Origin: Candidatus Daviesbacteria bacterium
Lineage (GTDB): Bacteria; Patescibacteria; Microgenomatia; Daviesbacterales; UBA10151
NCBI GenBank assembly: GCA_028687915.1
Contig: JAQTZF010000001.1
Span: 930,001 to 994,000, forward strand
DNA: 64,000 bases
Reading direction: 5' to 3'
Part shown: positions 15,155-23,265 of the stretch, piece by piece
How the letters are laid out: every line of letters begins with the position of its first letter
How positions within the stretch are numbered: the stretch's first letter is position 1
The notes under the pieces: model-generated
Database searches by the model: none
Told to the model about the DNA's origin: nothing
The model's input: the letters and a program-made list of their open reading frames with translations, nothing else
Program-made: the position numbers and the translations under genes

Positions 15155-16654
15155 TTAATCAATTATATCAGGTTGATCTTTGGCTTGTGCCTGAGCAAGT
15201 TCTGTATCAAGTTCTTGTCCAACTTTATCTAACAATGGTTCTTCCTTATGTGAAGTACGCAACGGTATTTCTTTAAGGAAAAGGGTGGAAAAGGAGGCAA
15301 TACTTAACAGGATTGCTGCAGCTAAAAAAACCGGAGATAAGGAATTTGCAAAAGCAATATTTTTAGGTAATACTGATAAATTTTTTGAAAGTCCTGAATT
15401 TAATAAACTCCCTAAAAGAGCAATTCCTACTGTTCCTCCAATGCTTCTAAAAAGCTGAATAGAGGAAGTAACTACTCCTAATTTACTGTGTTCAAAAGCA
15501 TTTTGCACAATAACAGTAAACACAGGCATAGCTGCCCCCATTCCAAAACCAAGAAAAATCATTCTCAAGGTTAGACTTAATTCTGATGTTTGAGTATTCA
15601 TTTGTGATAGTAAAACCATTCCAATTGTTGCAACAACCAAACCAGCAATGGTAACCATTTTATATCTTCCGGTACTTGATACAATCCTTCCTCCAATAAT
15701 ACCTGTTATCACTTGAGCAATTACCATTGGTGTCATCAAGCTTCCGGAAGAAACAGCACTAATACCTAAAGCATTTTGCGCAAATAATGGAATATATAAA
15801 GCAGCTCCAAACATACCTACTCCAAATAGAAAGGAAGCAAAAATAGAAACTGAAAAAATAGAATTTTTAAAAAGACTTAGCGGGATTATTGGTTCTTTAG
15901 TTCTTTGCTCAATGAAACAAAATATTACTAAAAAGATAACTGCAAAAATAAGCAATCCAATAATCTGAACAGAGTTCCAGGGATATTCAGTTCCACCCCA
16001 CACAAGTCCTAAAAGAAGAGTAACCAGACCCAGAGCAAGTGTTAATGCTCCAAAGTAATCAATTGAACGTTCTTTAATAGAAGGTATAATTTTAGGGATC
16101 AAAAAACCAATTGCAAGCAATGCCAAAATACCAACAGGAATATTAATATAAAAATTCCACCTCCAGGAAATAGTATCAGTAATAAACCCTCCTAAAATTG
16201 GACCAACGATTGAGGCAAGTCCAAAAGTTCCTCCTAATACTCCCTGCCACTTACCTCTCTCCCGGGGTGTAAAAAGATCTCCTACTATAGCAAAAGCATT
16301 TGCCATAATTGCTCCTCCACCAATTCCCTGTAAACTACGGAAGACTATCAATTGCATCATGTCTTGGGATAAACCGGAAAGCACTGAACCAAGCATAAAA
16401 ATAACAATGCCTGCAAAGAAAAACCATTTTCTACCATATATATCGGATAATTTTCCATAAATTGGTACAGTCACAGTGGAAGCTAACATGTAAGCTGTAA
16501 AAACCCAGGATAAATGATTTAAACCACCAAGTTCTTTCACAATAGTAGGCATTGCTGTTCCCACAATAGTTGAATCCAAAGCCGCCACAAAGATGGCTAA
16601 AAGCACCCCAATCATAATTAAACCTTTTTGTTGTTTTGAAATATCAGCTAACAT
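15155..16654 (-). CDS. MFS drug/solute exporter, DHA2 (14-TM) type
   Basis: 499 residues, about 14 transmembrane helices. Motif A is IYGKLSDIYGRKWFFFAG between TM2 and TM3, motif B/C-like FRSLQGIGGGAIMANAFAIV and GPILGGFITDTISWRW (motif C of proton antiporters) follow. These are typical of EmrB/QacA exporters. Likely H+-driven export of small toxic compounds; the actual substrate is unknown. The polar C-terminal tail is rich in Gln and Glu. A terminator at 16742-16793 isolates it from the gene upstream. Confidence 0.9.
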   Translation of the reverse strand: MLADISKQQKGLIMIGVLLAIFVAALDSTIVGTAMPTIVKELGGLNHLSWVFTAYMLASTVTVPIYGKLSDIYGRKWFFFAGIVIFMLGSVLSGLSQDMMQLIVFRSLQGIGGGAIMANAFAIVGDLFTPRERGKWQGVLGGTFGLASIVGPILGGFITDTISWRWNFYINIPVGILALLAIGFLIPKIIPSIKERSIDYFGALTLALGLVTLLLGLVWGGTEYPWNSVQIIGLLIFAVIFLVIFCFIEQRTKEPIIPLSLFKNSIFSVSIFASFLFGVGMFGAALYIPLFAQNALGISAVSSGSLMTPMVIAQVITGIIGGRIVSSTGRYKMVTIAGLVVATIGMVLLSQMNTQTSELSLTLRMIFLGFGMGAAMPVFTVIVQNAFEHSKLGVVTSSIQLFRSIGGTVGIALLGSLLNSGLSKNLSVLPKNIAFANSLSPVFLAAAILLSIASFSTLFLKEIPLRTSHKEEPLLDKVGQELDTELAQAQAKDQPDIID

Positions 16655-16741
16655 AATTTGTATTGCAAAGATTTATTGTAACCCAATTTTACAACTTTTG
16701 AAAAGAGTATAAATGTAAATAGCCTTACAAGAGGTAAGAGG

Positions 16742-16793
16742 AAAAAATACCGGGGATTGAAATTTAGGCAGTAAACATCAATCACACCGGTAT
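16742..16793 (-). terminator. Rho-independent terminator after the 16799-17149 gene
   Basis: On the minus strand a two-part stem forms: ATACCGG pairs with CCGGTAT and, inside it, GATTGA pairs with TCAATC; the stem is followed by TTTTTT. It begins six bases after the stop of the minus-strand gene. The plus strand also has a T run after the stem, so it could work both ways. Confidence 0.65.
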
Positions 16794-16798
16794 AATTT

Positions 16799-17149
16799 TT
16801 AGCTAAGCCACATTTTGTGACTGTCATCACCTGTGGAACAAAAAACACCTTCCCACTTAGTGCCATTCTTTCGGTATCCAGTTCTTCTTTTTGCTGGAGC
16901 ACCACAAGCTTCACAAGTTGCATTAGAATCAGCAGTGACTTTTTTTGTGTTGGAAACACCAATCTCTTTACCTTCTGGATTCCAACCTTTTAGTAAAGCT
17001 GCTTTTTCAAATGCCTCAAATTTCCGCATTAATTTTTCTCCAGAAAAATCTCTAAGAGTAAATAAAAGATGGAAACCTTTTTCAGTTATTATTCTAACCG
17101 TCACAGAAGCAGGAGCTTCTGGTAAACTAACACTCATATCCTTATCCAA
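16799..17149 (-). CDS. Small zinc-ribbon-like unknown protein
   Basis: About 116 residues from a TTG at 17149, chosen because AGGAGG lies eight bases upstream; the ATG at 17137 is the alternative. An N-terminal beta-rich segment (SVTVRIITEKGFHLLFTLRD) is followed by a C-terminal part with CEACGAPAKRRTG and a later Cys (GVFCSTGDDSHKMW), suggesting a zinc-binding ribbon with CxxC plus Cys/His ligands. No named family recognised. A nucleic-acid-binding role is possible but not shown. Confidence 0.6.
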   Translation of the reverse strand: MDKDMSVSLPEAPASVTVRIITEKGFHLLFTLRDFSGEKLMRKFEAFEKAALLKGWNPEGKEIGVSNTKKVTADSNATCEACGAPAKRRTGYRKNGTKWEGVFCSTGDDSHKMWLS

Positions 17150-17258
17150 ATTTATCACCTCCTTACCTACATATTTAACAATTTCAGACTTTAAGCACAA
17201 CCAAATAAAACACGAACATTATAGTGAAATTGAAGCTAAATGTCAACCATTAGAGGTG

Positions 17259-17729
17259 TTATGGATTAAGTAAAACTATGCTTAAATTTAAAATTGTAGC
17301 AAATGTTACCCAGGCTAAATAAGGGTAAAGCAACAAGGCTGCTGTTTTATTTATTTGTTGAAAATTTTGAATAGTTTTTAAAATTAAAAACCACATTAAA
17401 ATTATTGTTACCAATCCCCCTATTGGTGAGCGATAACCAAAGAAAATAATAGACCAGAATGAGTTTACCCCCAACTGAGCCAGGAAAAGTTTAATCCCCA
17501 TCTTTTTATTTTTTGCAGTATTTGATTCCCACACCAAATATAAAGAAACTCCCATTAAAAAATAAAGAATAGTCCAAACAGGCCCAAAAATAAAGTTAGG
17601 AGGGCTAAAGGGAGGTTTGTTTAAAGTAGCATACCAGGTTGGGATTGACTGAATAGTAAAAAACGATCCTAAGATACCTGCTCCTTCACAAAGAAGTATC
17701 GAAGCAACAAACTTAAATACCTTGGGCAT
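17259..17729 (-). CDS. TspO/MBR family membrane protein
   Basis: 156 residues, five transmembrane helices. Family signatures are clear: WYATLNKPPFSPPNFIFGPV and WTILYFLMGVSLYLVW in helices 1-3, and NSFWSIIFFGYRSP with the later W-x-x-F region. TspO proteins bind tetrapyrroles and are linked to oxidative or light stress. No tetrapyrrole genes are seen nearby, so the ligand is uncertain. Confidence 0.92.
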   Translation of the reverse strand: MPKVFKFVASILLCEGAGILGSFFTIQSIPTWYATLNKPPFSPPNFIFGPVWTILYFLMGVSLYLVWESNTAKNKKMGIKLFLAQLGVNSFWSIIFFGYRSPIGGLVTIILMWFLILKTIQNFQQINKTAALLLYPYLAWVTFATILNLSIVLLNP

Positions 17730-17738
17730 AGTTTAATA

Positions 17739-18821
17739 CTAAACTATTATTTTGGATTTTGCACCAATGAAAAAGCTAACCTTTTTAGATTGCTTCTCTG
17801 TATTTATAATTTCACTACCTGGACCTATTAAACTGGAATCTATTTGATCAGGATAATTCTTAATAAGAACCTCATTCATTAAAATACTATTTTCAATACG
17901 GGCTCCCTCAACCTTACTATCACTTGATATTGCAGTAAAAGGACCAATAAATGAATCTTTAATCATGACATTATCACCTATAACTACCGGTCCTTTAATT
18001 TGAGTGTTTTCAATAATACAATTTTTTCCAATATGTGCATTATTTTCAATTGTGGTATCAGACCCAACCTCACACTCTATTTTATCTTCAGTTACTTCCC
18101 TCTCCAACATAAACTGATTAGCTTCCATCCAATCATCAAACTTACCAGGATCCAACCATTTACCTTTATACTCAACCACATCAACCCTCATTCCCTGATC
18201 TATCATCCATTGAAATGCAGCTGGAATTTCATATTCCCCACGGGCTGAAGGCACAATTGCTTCTGTACCTTTAAAACATTTAAAAAAGTTGCTGTCTCCA
18301 AAATATAATCCTGGTACAGCAAAATCGTGTGGAGGATTTTCCGGCTTTTCAACATATTTGGTTAACCTGCCGCTATCATCAAAATAAGGCACACCCATTC
18401 TTTTATTTTCAGAATGATGCAGCATGGTGACCAAACCATTTGGCTTTTTCTCTTCAAAATAATCTACAGCTTCTTTTATTCCATCAACAAAAATATTATC
18501 TCCTAAATGAAATACAAAGCTCTCTCCTGCTAAAAATTCTTCACAAACTTGTACTATATTAGCTAAACCTATTGGTTTTTCCTGTAAGATATAAGTAATC
18601 TTTACTCCCCACCTACTCCCATCACCCAGGATGCTTTGTGCTTCTTCTAAATACCCTGGATTATAGGTAACACCTATTTCTTTAATCCCTGCTGCAATTA
18701 CTGTTTCTACAGGATAAAAGATTAAGGGTTTGCCACCAATAGGAATAAAGTGTTTGTTTAGAGAAAAAGTTAGAGGCTGCATTCTGGTACCCCTGCCTCC
18801 TGTTGGAATAATTGCTTTCAT
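17739..18821 (-). CDS. Sugar-phosphate nucleotidyltransferase (RmlA-like, with left-handed beta-helix tail)
   Basis: 360 residues. Catalytic domain: AIIPTGGRGTRMQPLTFSLN (nucleotide-binding G-x-G-x-R), KPLIFYPVE, HLGDNIFVD (metal-binding Asp) and EYEIPAAFQWMIDQG. The last 100 residues carry hexapeptide-type repeats (IGKNCIIENTQIKGPVVIGD), a left-handed beta-helix. This is the long RmlA / glucose-1-phosphate thymidylyltransferase family, making NDP-sugars for envelope glycans; some relatives use UTP. A TATAAT lies about 20 bases upstream and a perfect palindrome abuts the ATG. Confidence 0.87.
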   Translation of the reverse strand: MKAIIPTGGRGTRMQPLTFSLNKHFIPIGGKPLIFYPVETVIAAGIKEIGVTYNPGYLEEAQSILGDGSRWGVKITYILQEKPIGLANIVQVCEEFLAGESFVFHLGDNIFVDGIKEAVDYFEEKKPNGLVTMLHHSENKRMGVPYFDDSGRLTKYVEKPENPPHDFAVPGLYFGDSNFFKCFKGTEAIVPSARGEYEIPAAFQWMIDQGMRVDVVEYKGKWLDPGKFDDWMEANQFMLEREVTEDKIECEVGSDTTIENNAHIGKNCIIENTQIKGPVVIGDNVMIKDSFIGPFTAISSDSKVEGARIENSILMNEVLIKNYPDQIDSSLIGPGSEIINTEKQSKKVSFFIGAKSKIIV

Positions 18822-18822
18822 A

Positions 18823-18835
18823 AGTTTACTAAACT
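18823..18835. promoter_or_regulatory. Perfect palindrome next to a start codon
   Basis: AGTTTACTAAACT, 6-bp arms around one central base, immediately upstream of the nucleotidyltransferase ATG. Could be an operator or a small RNA hairpin; AT-rich, so chance is possible. Confidence 0.3.
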
Positions 18836-18907
18836 ATTTTTGATTATAGTAATGTATTCATAAAATGTCTACAGACCAACTGCTAATTAATTTGATATAC
18901 TATTTAT

Positions 18908-19273
18908 ATGAGTCCTAAAAAGTTAGCCCGTTCTTTTCTTTATGCTTTTCAAGGGTTCTATTCAGCAATTAAAACAGAAACTAACTGGGCAATTGGTATA
19001 GTGGAAGCTATTTTGGTTATTGTCGCAGGCTTGTATTTTAATATTACCAGTACAGAATGGGTGCTGGTTATTTTAATCATTGGTGTTGTTTTGTCTTCAG
19101 AGCTTTGCAATAGTGCAATCGAAGCAATAGTCGACTCATTTGTAACAACAGAACACCCTAAAGCCAAAATTGCTAAAGATTTTGCTGCAGGCCAGTCTGT
19201 AATTGTAGTTTTAGCAGCAGCTATTTCCGGGTCTATAATTTTCCGCCCTTATATTGAGAGTTTATTTAGGTAA
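18908..19273 (+). CDS. dgkA: DgkA-family lipid kinase (diacylglycerol or undecaprenol kinase)
   Basis: 121 residues, three transmembrane helices, the standard size. Conserved residues: AFQGFYSAIKTETNWAIG (surface E-x-N-W), SSELCNSAIEAIVD (counterpart of E-x-x-N-T-A-I-E active site) and KDFAAGQSVIVV (K-D-x-x-A-x-A/G-V). Related Gram-positive enzymes phosphorylate undecaprenol. The next gene, three bases downstream, is a PAP2 phosphatase, so a role in undecaprenyl-phosphate supply is favoured. TATACT lies six bases before ATG, giving a likely leaderless message. Confidence 0.9.
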   Translation: MSPKKLARSFLYAFQGFYSAIKTETNWAIGIVEAILVIVAGLYFNITSTEWVLVILIIGVVLSSELCNSAIEAIVDSFVTTEHPKAKIAKDFAAGQSVIVVLAAAISGSIIFRPYIESLFR

Positions 19274-19275
19274 GT

Positions 19276-19791
19276 ATGTTTGACAACAATACACTTTTTT
19301 TACAAATATTTGGACTTGCGCGCCAAAATGCCCTGCTTGATGGTGTTTTCATCTTTGGAGCCAGAGAACTAATTTTTATAATGTACTTTTTAGTTTTTGT
19401 ACTTATACTTTTAGGAGGACCAAAAGAAAGAAAAGCCTTTCTTATATTAATTCTTGGATTAATTATCAGTGAAAGTTTTATACAAATTACTCATCTTTTT
19501 TTTAATGAACCAAGACCTTATGTGACATTTAATTTAATTCCTTTGATACATCATATTCCAAACCCATCTTTTCCTTCTGGACACGCCACATTATCAGCTA
19601 TAATTGCTTTTGCCTATCTTTTTACCAAATCTAAATACTCATTATTGTTTGTTTTAACAGCCATTTGGGTAGGTTTTTCCAGAATTTTTGTGGGGGTGCA
19701 TTATCCTTTAGATGTTTTAGGAGGAATTTTTTATGCTCTCTTTTCTATATTTTTAGCTTCAAAGGTTCTTAACAAATTCCTTAACATTTAG
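19276..19791 (+). CDS. PAP2-superfamily lipid phosphatase
   Basis: 171 residues, five or six transmembrane helices. Phosphatase motifs: FNEPRP (C1; the usual K of K-x6-R-P appears to be His in ITHLFFNEPRP), PSFPSGHATLS (C2) and SRIFVGVHYPLDVLGG (C3, with the catalytic His). Probably dephosphorylates undecaprenyl diphosphate (BcrC-like) or phosphatidic acid on the outer face of the membrane. With DgkA it forms a two-gene lipid-carrier salvage unit. Confidence 0.88.
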   Translation: MFDNNTLFLQIFGLARQNALLDGVFIFGARELIFIMYFLVFVLILLGGPKERKAFLILILGLIISESFIQITHLFFNEPRPYVTFNLIPLIHHIPNPSFPSGHATLSAIIAFAYLFTKSKYSLLFVLTAIWVGFSRIFVGVHYPLDVLGGIFYALFSIFLASKVLNKFLNI

Positions 19792-19814
19792 GTTTGAAGG
19801 TTTGAAGTTTGAAG

Positions 19815-19834
19815 GGGGACGTCTTTTGAGGCTA
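19815..19834 (+). repeat. 20-bp repeat upstream of the RAYT gene
   Basis: GGGGACGTCTTTTGAGGCTA. It matches 18 of 20 bases of the copy at 20394-20413 inside the transposase gene. It follows a short tandem run of TTTGAAGG-like units (19794-19814). Confidence 0.6.
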
Positions 19835-19877
19835 AATGTTACTTGATTCTATATGTCTAATATCAGATAGTATAAAA

Positions 19878-20588
19878 ATGCCTGCCAAAAATTCTATCAA
19901 GATATACTGCGAAAATTCTTATTACCATATTTACAATCGCGGGGTAGAAAAAAGGCTGATATTCTTGGATGAACAAGATTATAAAGTATTTCTTTCTTAT
20001 TTAAGGGATTATCTTGTACCAAAAGACGAAAAAGGGCTTAGAAATATTCTTTCTTCCCCAACCTCTAATTACAAAGAAAAGGCTCAGGCTCTAAAATTAA
20101 TTCGTCTAAATAATTTTGCAGATGAAATTATTTTAGTTTCTTATTGCCTTATGCCTAATCACATACATTTTTTAATTAAACAAATATCTAGTAATAGCAT
20201 TGATAGATTTATGAATTCATTATGTGTCAGATATACTATGTATTTTAACCGGAAGTATAAAAGAGTGGGCTCCCTTTATCAGGATGTTTATAAAGCTGTA
20301 CTTATTGAAAATGATTCACAGCTTTTACACCTTAGTAAATATATTCACCAAAATCCTCTTAAAAAATTACCCAAATCCAAATTAGCTTCGCAAGGGGACG
20401 TCTTACGAGGCTATTATATGCAACCATCATCTCTTCCTGAATATGATGGGCAAAGACAAACAGAATGGGTACATCCAGAAGAAATATTAGGATTTTTCTC
20501 TAAAGAAAATCCCCAACTTTCTTACCAGGCTTTTGTAGAACAAACAGAGGATCTTCCCCTAATAGAAAATCTAGTTTTAGATTCTTAG
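19878..20588 (+). CDS. REP-associated tyrosine transposase (Y1_Tnp / RAYT)
   Basis: 236 residues from ATG 19878 (MPAKNSIKIY). HUH single-strand nuclease features are visible: YYHIYNRGVEKRLIF at the start, LMPNHIHFLIKQ (the H-x-H metal site) near residue 105-116, and GSLYQDVYKAVLI with candidate catalytic Tyr. The family cuts and joins palindromic REP sequences. Three related palindrome copies lie at 19815, 20382 and 20585; the second encodes the insert-like KLASQGDVLRGYY and the third contains the stop codon. TAGTAT lies just upstream of the ATG. Apparently intact and probably mobile or domesticated. Confidence 0.9.
   Translation: MPAKNSIKIYCENSYYHIYNRGVEKRLIFLDEQDYKVFLSYLRDYLVPKDEKGLRNILSSPTSNYKEKAQALKLIRLNNFADEIILVSYCLMPNHIHFLIKQISSNSIDRFMNSLCVRYTMYFNRKYKRVGSLYQDVYKAVLIENDSQLLHLSKYIHQNPLKKLPKSKLASQGDVLRGYYMQPSSLPEYDGQRQTEWVHPEEILGFFSKENPQLSYQAFVEQTEDLPLIENLVLDS
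20382..20414 (+). repeat. Imperfect palindrome inside the RAYT gene
   Basis: Arms TAGCTTCGCAAG and CTTACGAGGCTA (10 of 12 positions pair) around GGGACGT. The right half repeats 19815-19834. It is read in frame. Confidence 0.6.
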
Positions 20589-20617
20589 CCTTACAAGACC
20601 AGGTCTGGTGAAGCTAA
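20585..20617 (+). repeat. Imperfect palindrome at the RAYT stop codon
   Basis: Two 16-base arms, TTAGCCTTACAAGACC and GGTCTGGTGAAGCTAA, pair at 13 positions around one central base. The transposase stop TAG (20586-20588) lies in the left arm. Confidence 0.6.
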
Positions 20618-20624
20618 ATTAATA

Positions 20625-21275
20625 TTAGTGCTTTAAAGTGAACATCATCTCCAGTGGAGGCTTGTTTTCTTTAGGAACCAGCAATACTTCACCAGCTCCA
20701 TTCCATTGATAATCATCACCTCTTTTTTCCTTCCATGCCTGTTCTAACCTTTTTGGTGAATCCTCAATACCTCTCCAGCAATCAACAAGCCAACCAATAT
20801 TTATACTTGAAGCCCTGGAAGGATTGGAGTACTGATCTATAATATCTAACCTGCCATCTTGAGTAGTACCAATATAGGTCATACCTGTCTGCTGATCTTT
20901 GAGCAAGGTCACTAATTCCAACTTTTCTAACCCACCTTCAATTAAGCCGGAAATAACGCTTCGTTTTAAATATACTATCATCCATGGAAATGTGCTGTTT
21001 CTTTCCTTTGCCAGATCACTTTCGTTAATATTCTGAGAATAATAGTCATCGCGTAAGATTCGACCAAAAAAAGTTTTTGGGTAAGTGGCTACCTCACTAT
21101 AACGACATGACCAGTTTATTGTGGCTATCCCACCAATTTCTGGAAATGCTAAAGGTAGCTTTGGCCCTAAAATAAACTTACCCTTTTCTATTAAATCAAG
21201 ATCATTATATGAATACATAGGATCATACGGATCAAAGTAGTTTCCTAATGTAATGTTTAACCTGTTCTCTTTCAT
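20625..21275 (-). CDS. Unrecognised 216-residue protein
   Basis: No family recognised. Soluble, with no signal or membrane helix; rich in Tyr, Trp and Asp (NYFDPYDPMYSYNDLDLI at the start; INWSCRYSEVATYPKTFFGR). The C-terminal third has IGWLVDCWRGIEDSPKRLEQ. A TGT-TATAAT extended -10 box lies eight bases before its ATG with TTGTAA 16 bases further, so it is a single, probably leaderless gene. Compositionally similar in style to the other unknown single genes at 10874, 24545 and 58852, but no shared motif is evident by eye. Confidence 0.65.
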   Translation of the reverse strand: MKENRLNITLGNYFDPYDPMYSYNDLDLIEKGKFILGPKLPLAFPEIGGIATINWSCRYSEVATYPKTFFGRILRDDYYSQNINESDLAKERNSTFPWMIVYLKRSVISGLIEGGLEKLELVTLLKDQQTGMTYIGTTQDGRLDIIDQYSNPSRASSINIGWLVDCWRGIEDSPKRLEQAWKEKRGDDYQWNGAGEVLLVPKENKPPLEMMFTLKH

Positions 21276-21283
21276 TACTAGGA

Positions 21284-21311
21284 ATTATAACAATAAACTC
21301 GGTTTTTACAA
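21284..21311 (-). promoter_or_regulatory. Promoter of the 20625-21275 gene
   Basis: TTGTAA (21311-21306), 16-base spacer ending TGT, TATAAT (21289-21284), then eight bases to the ATG. Confidence 0.55.
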
Positions 21312-21316
21312 TTATC

Positions 21317-22582
21317 CTAAGAGTTGAGGATTTTTTCAAAAGCAGCTTTGTTTTTTAGAGGAGCAATAATCTGTAAGTTAAAGTTTTCTTTTTTAAATAA
21401 TTCTTTAGCAACTGCCTGTATATCTTCTTTAGTAATCTTATCTATTTTTTTCAAATACTCATCAAATGTTTCTAACTCTCTATCTAAAATAAAACTTACC
21501 CCAAAATGTTCTGCCAAAAAGTTGGTTGATTCAGACCTTAAAGCAATTCTTCCTCTTTCCATTTCCTTGGCTTTAGCTAATTCCTCATCTGTTACTTTCT
21601 CCATAACAGTTCTAAGTAATTCTGCTTTAATTACCTCTAGTCCCTCTTCTATCTTTTCCAGCTTTAATCCACTGTAAACAGCAAAAAAACCAGTATCCAA
21701 ATATGATTGATGTGCAGCAGAAATATGATAGGCTAAACCTCTTTTTTCTCTGATTTCACTAAATAACCTGGAAGACATTCCCTCCCCCAAAATCACTCCC
21801 AAAACTCTGGCTGCATAACGCTTGCTATCATCTCTGCTATAACCTTTTACTCCTAAAATTAAATTAGCCTGATCTGTTTTTTTATAAAAGATATTAATTT
21901 TAGGTTTTGTTTGTATACTTGGCTTAAATGGAAGATATGTTGAATTTTTATTTACAGGCATATCGGAAAAATATTTATTAGCAATTTCCTCAATATTTTT
22001 GGGCAATTTTCCTACAAACAAAACTGCCATATTGGAAGAGTTATATAAAGATTTTAAGTAATTCACAAAATCTTCCTTTTTTAATGCTTTAACAGTGGAC
22101 TCATCTCCTCCAATGTCCCATCCGATAGGTTGGTCACCAAACTGTAAGGCTTCATATAAATCCCAAATATATCTGGTAGGATTATCTTTGTACATCCTGA
22201 GCTCTTCAACAATGACTCCTTTTTCTTTTTCAATTTCATCTTCAGATAATAAAGGTTCAGAAACCATGGAAGATAACATGTCACTGGCCAACTCAATATG
22301 CTTCGTAGCAGATTTTATCCAATAAAAAGTATATTCTTTATCAGTTCCTGCATTGTTAACTGCTCCAATACCATCAACCAAATTAGCAATTACTTTAGCT
22401 GAAGGATACTTTGCTGTTCCTTTAAAAGCCATGTGTTCAACAAAATGGGATAAGCCATTAATTTGTTTGCTTTCATATCTGGAACCAGCTCCAATAGCCA
22501 CCATGCTTGTTACAGAATCTAAGTGAGGTAAATCAATTGTGATTAGAGTCAAACCATTTTTTAAAGTCGTGAGTTTATACAT
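21317..22582 (-). CDS. M16-family zinc metallopeptidase
   Basis: 421 residues from ATG 22582, chosen because a promoter ends eight bases upstream; the longer frame to 22624 would run into it. The inverted zinc motif HFVEHMAFKGT (H-x-x-E-H) is at about residue 45-55, and the third ligand region EKGVIVEELRMYKDNP follows about 75 residues later. The second half is the non-catalytic M16 domain, with the R/Y pair region KRGLAYHISAAHQSYLDTG. Likely a cytoplasmic processing peptidase like those next to pnp in other bacteria. Divergent from the 22675 gene. Confidence 0.92.
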   Translation of the reverse strand: MYKLTTLKNGLTLITIDLPHLDSVTSMVAIGAGSRYESKQINGLSHFVEHMAFKGTAKYPSAKVIANLVDGIGAVNNAGTDKEYTFYWIKSATKHIELASDMLSSMVSEPLLSEDEIEKEKGVIVEELRMYKDNPTRYIWDLYEALQFGDQPIGWDIGGDESTVKALKKEDFVNYLKSLYNSSNMAVLFVGKLPKNIEEIANKYFSDMPVNKNSTYLPFKPSIQTKPKINIFYKKTDQANLILGVKGYSRDDSKRYAARVLGVILGEGMSSRLFSEIREKRGLAYHISAAHQSYLDTGFFAVYSGLKLEKIEEGLEVIKAELLRTVMEKVTDEELAKAKEMERGRIALRSESTNFLAEHFGVSFILDRELETFDEYLKKIDKITKEDIQAVAKELFKKENFNLQIIAPLKNKAAFEKILNS

Positions 22583-22590
22583 CTGAATCA

Positions 22591-22619
22591 ATTTTACCAA
22601 ATTTAGCTTCATTGAACAA
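22591..22619 (-). promoter_or_regulatory. Promoter of the M16 peptidase gene
   Basis: TTGTTC (22619-22614), 17-base spacer ending TGG, TAAAAT (22596-22591), eight bases to the ATG. Confidence 0.55.
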
Positions 22620-22635
22620 GACATGCATTCAAAAT

Positions 22636-22663
22636 TTGATTATTTTTGACTTTCTGTTACAAT
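22636..22663 (+). promoter_or_regulatory. Promoter of the 22675-23265 gene
   Basis: TTGATT at 22636-22641, 16-base spacer ending TGT (extended -10), TACAAT at 22658-22663, and 11 bases to the ATG at 22675. Confidence 0.5.
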
Positions 22664-22674
22664 CTTTCCCTGAT

Positions 22675-23265
22675 ATGATAGACAACAAAGAAAAATTACA
22701 GCTTCTCTTTCAAGAATTTCCAGCTCCAGCTGGGGAAATACCAGAATTCTTAGCTGAAGATCTGATAACTAATGGCATCAGTGATGCTCTCTGGAATAAT
22801 TACGTGTATTATTTTTATGATAATCTCCTGGACTTAAACCAACGCGCTCCCCTATGTTCTGAAGAGTTTCCTCGCTTTATCAGCAATCTTAATAGTTTAC
22901 TTGTACCAGCTTGCACCACCCAATTTCACAAAGATTATGCTCAAAGATTAGCTATTATATGCTATGGCTATGGTGTTAATCAGGCTAACCCAAATGATTT
23001 TGTAGCATCAGCAGATCTGTACCAATTACTGGGATTAGATAAAACAAAAAGTAGTATTTATACTCCAAGAGGTGCTAGAAGAACTGAAACTAAAGCTTAT
23101 GAAATCAGATTAATCGAGGAAAAACAAAGATTTTTTAATACTGGCCTTCAACAAGGTAAAATACTACCCCCTGAGAAAACATTGGAACAAGCAAGATTAA
23201 GGCTGCACCCCTGGGAAGAACAAATTCAACAAGTTCACCATGTTTCAGTAACCAAATATCAATAA
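22675..23265 (+). CDS. Unrecognised 196-residue helical protein
   Basis: No family recognised. Mostly alpha-helical composition with acidic N-terminal part (LQLLFQEFPAPAGEIPEFLA), a central CYGYGVNQANPNDFVASADL, and a charged C-terminal helix (EKTLEQARLRLHPWEEQIQQ). No membrane helix. The ATG at 22675 is chosen over the upstream in-frame TTG because the promoter lies between them. Divergently transcribed from the M16 peptidase; its end overlaps the convergent rarA by seven bases. Confidence 0.6.
   Translation: MIDNKEKLQLLFQEFPAPAGEIPEFLAEDLITNGISDALWNNYVYYFYDNLLDLNQRAPLCSEEFPRFISNLNSLLVPACTTQFHKDYAQRLAIICYGYGVNQANPNDFVASADLYQLLGLDKTKSSIYTPRGARRTETKAYEIRLIEEKQRFFNTGLQQGKILPPEKTLEQARLRLHPWEEQIQQVHHVSVTKYQ

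Noticed and set aside
16833..17273. 146-residue plus-strand reading frame over the small zinc-ribbon gene
   Set aside because: It lacks a ribosome binding site and promoter, while the opposite strand has AGGAGG, a CxxC motif and a good terminator.
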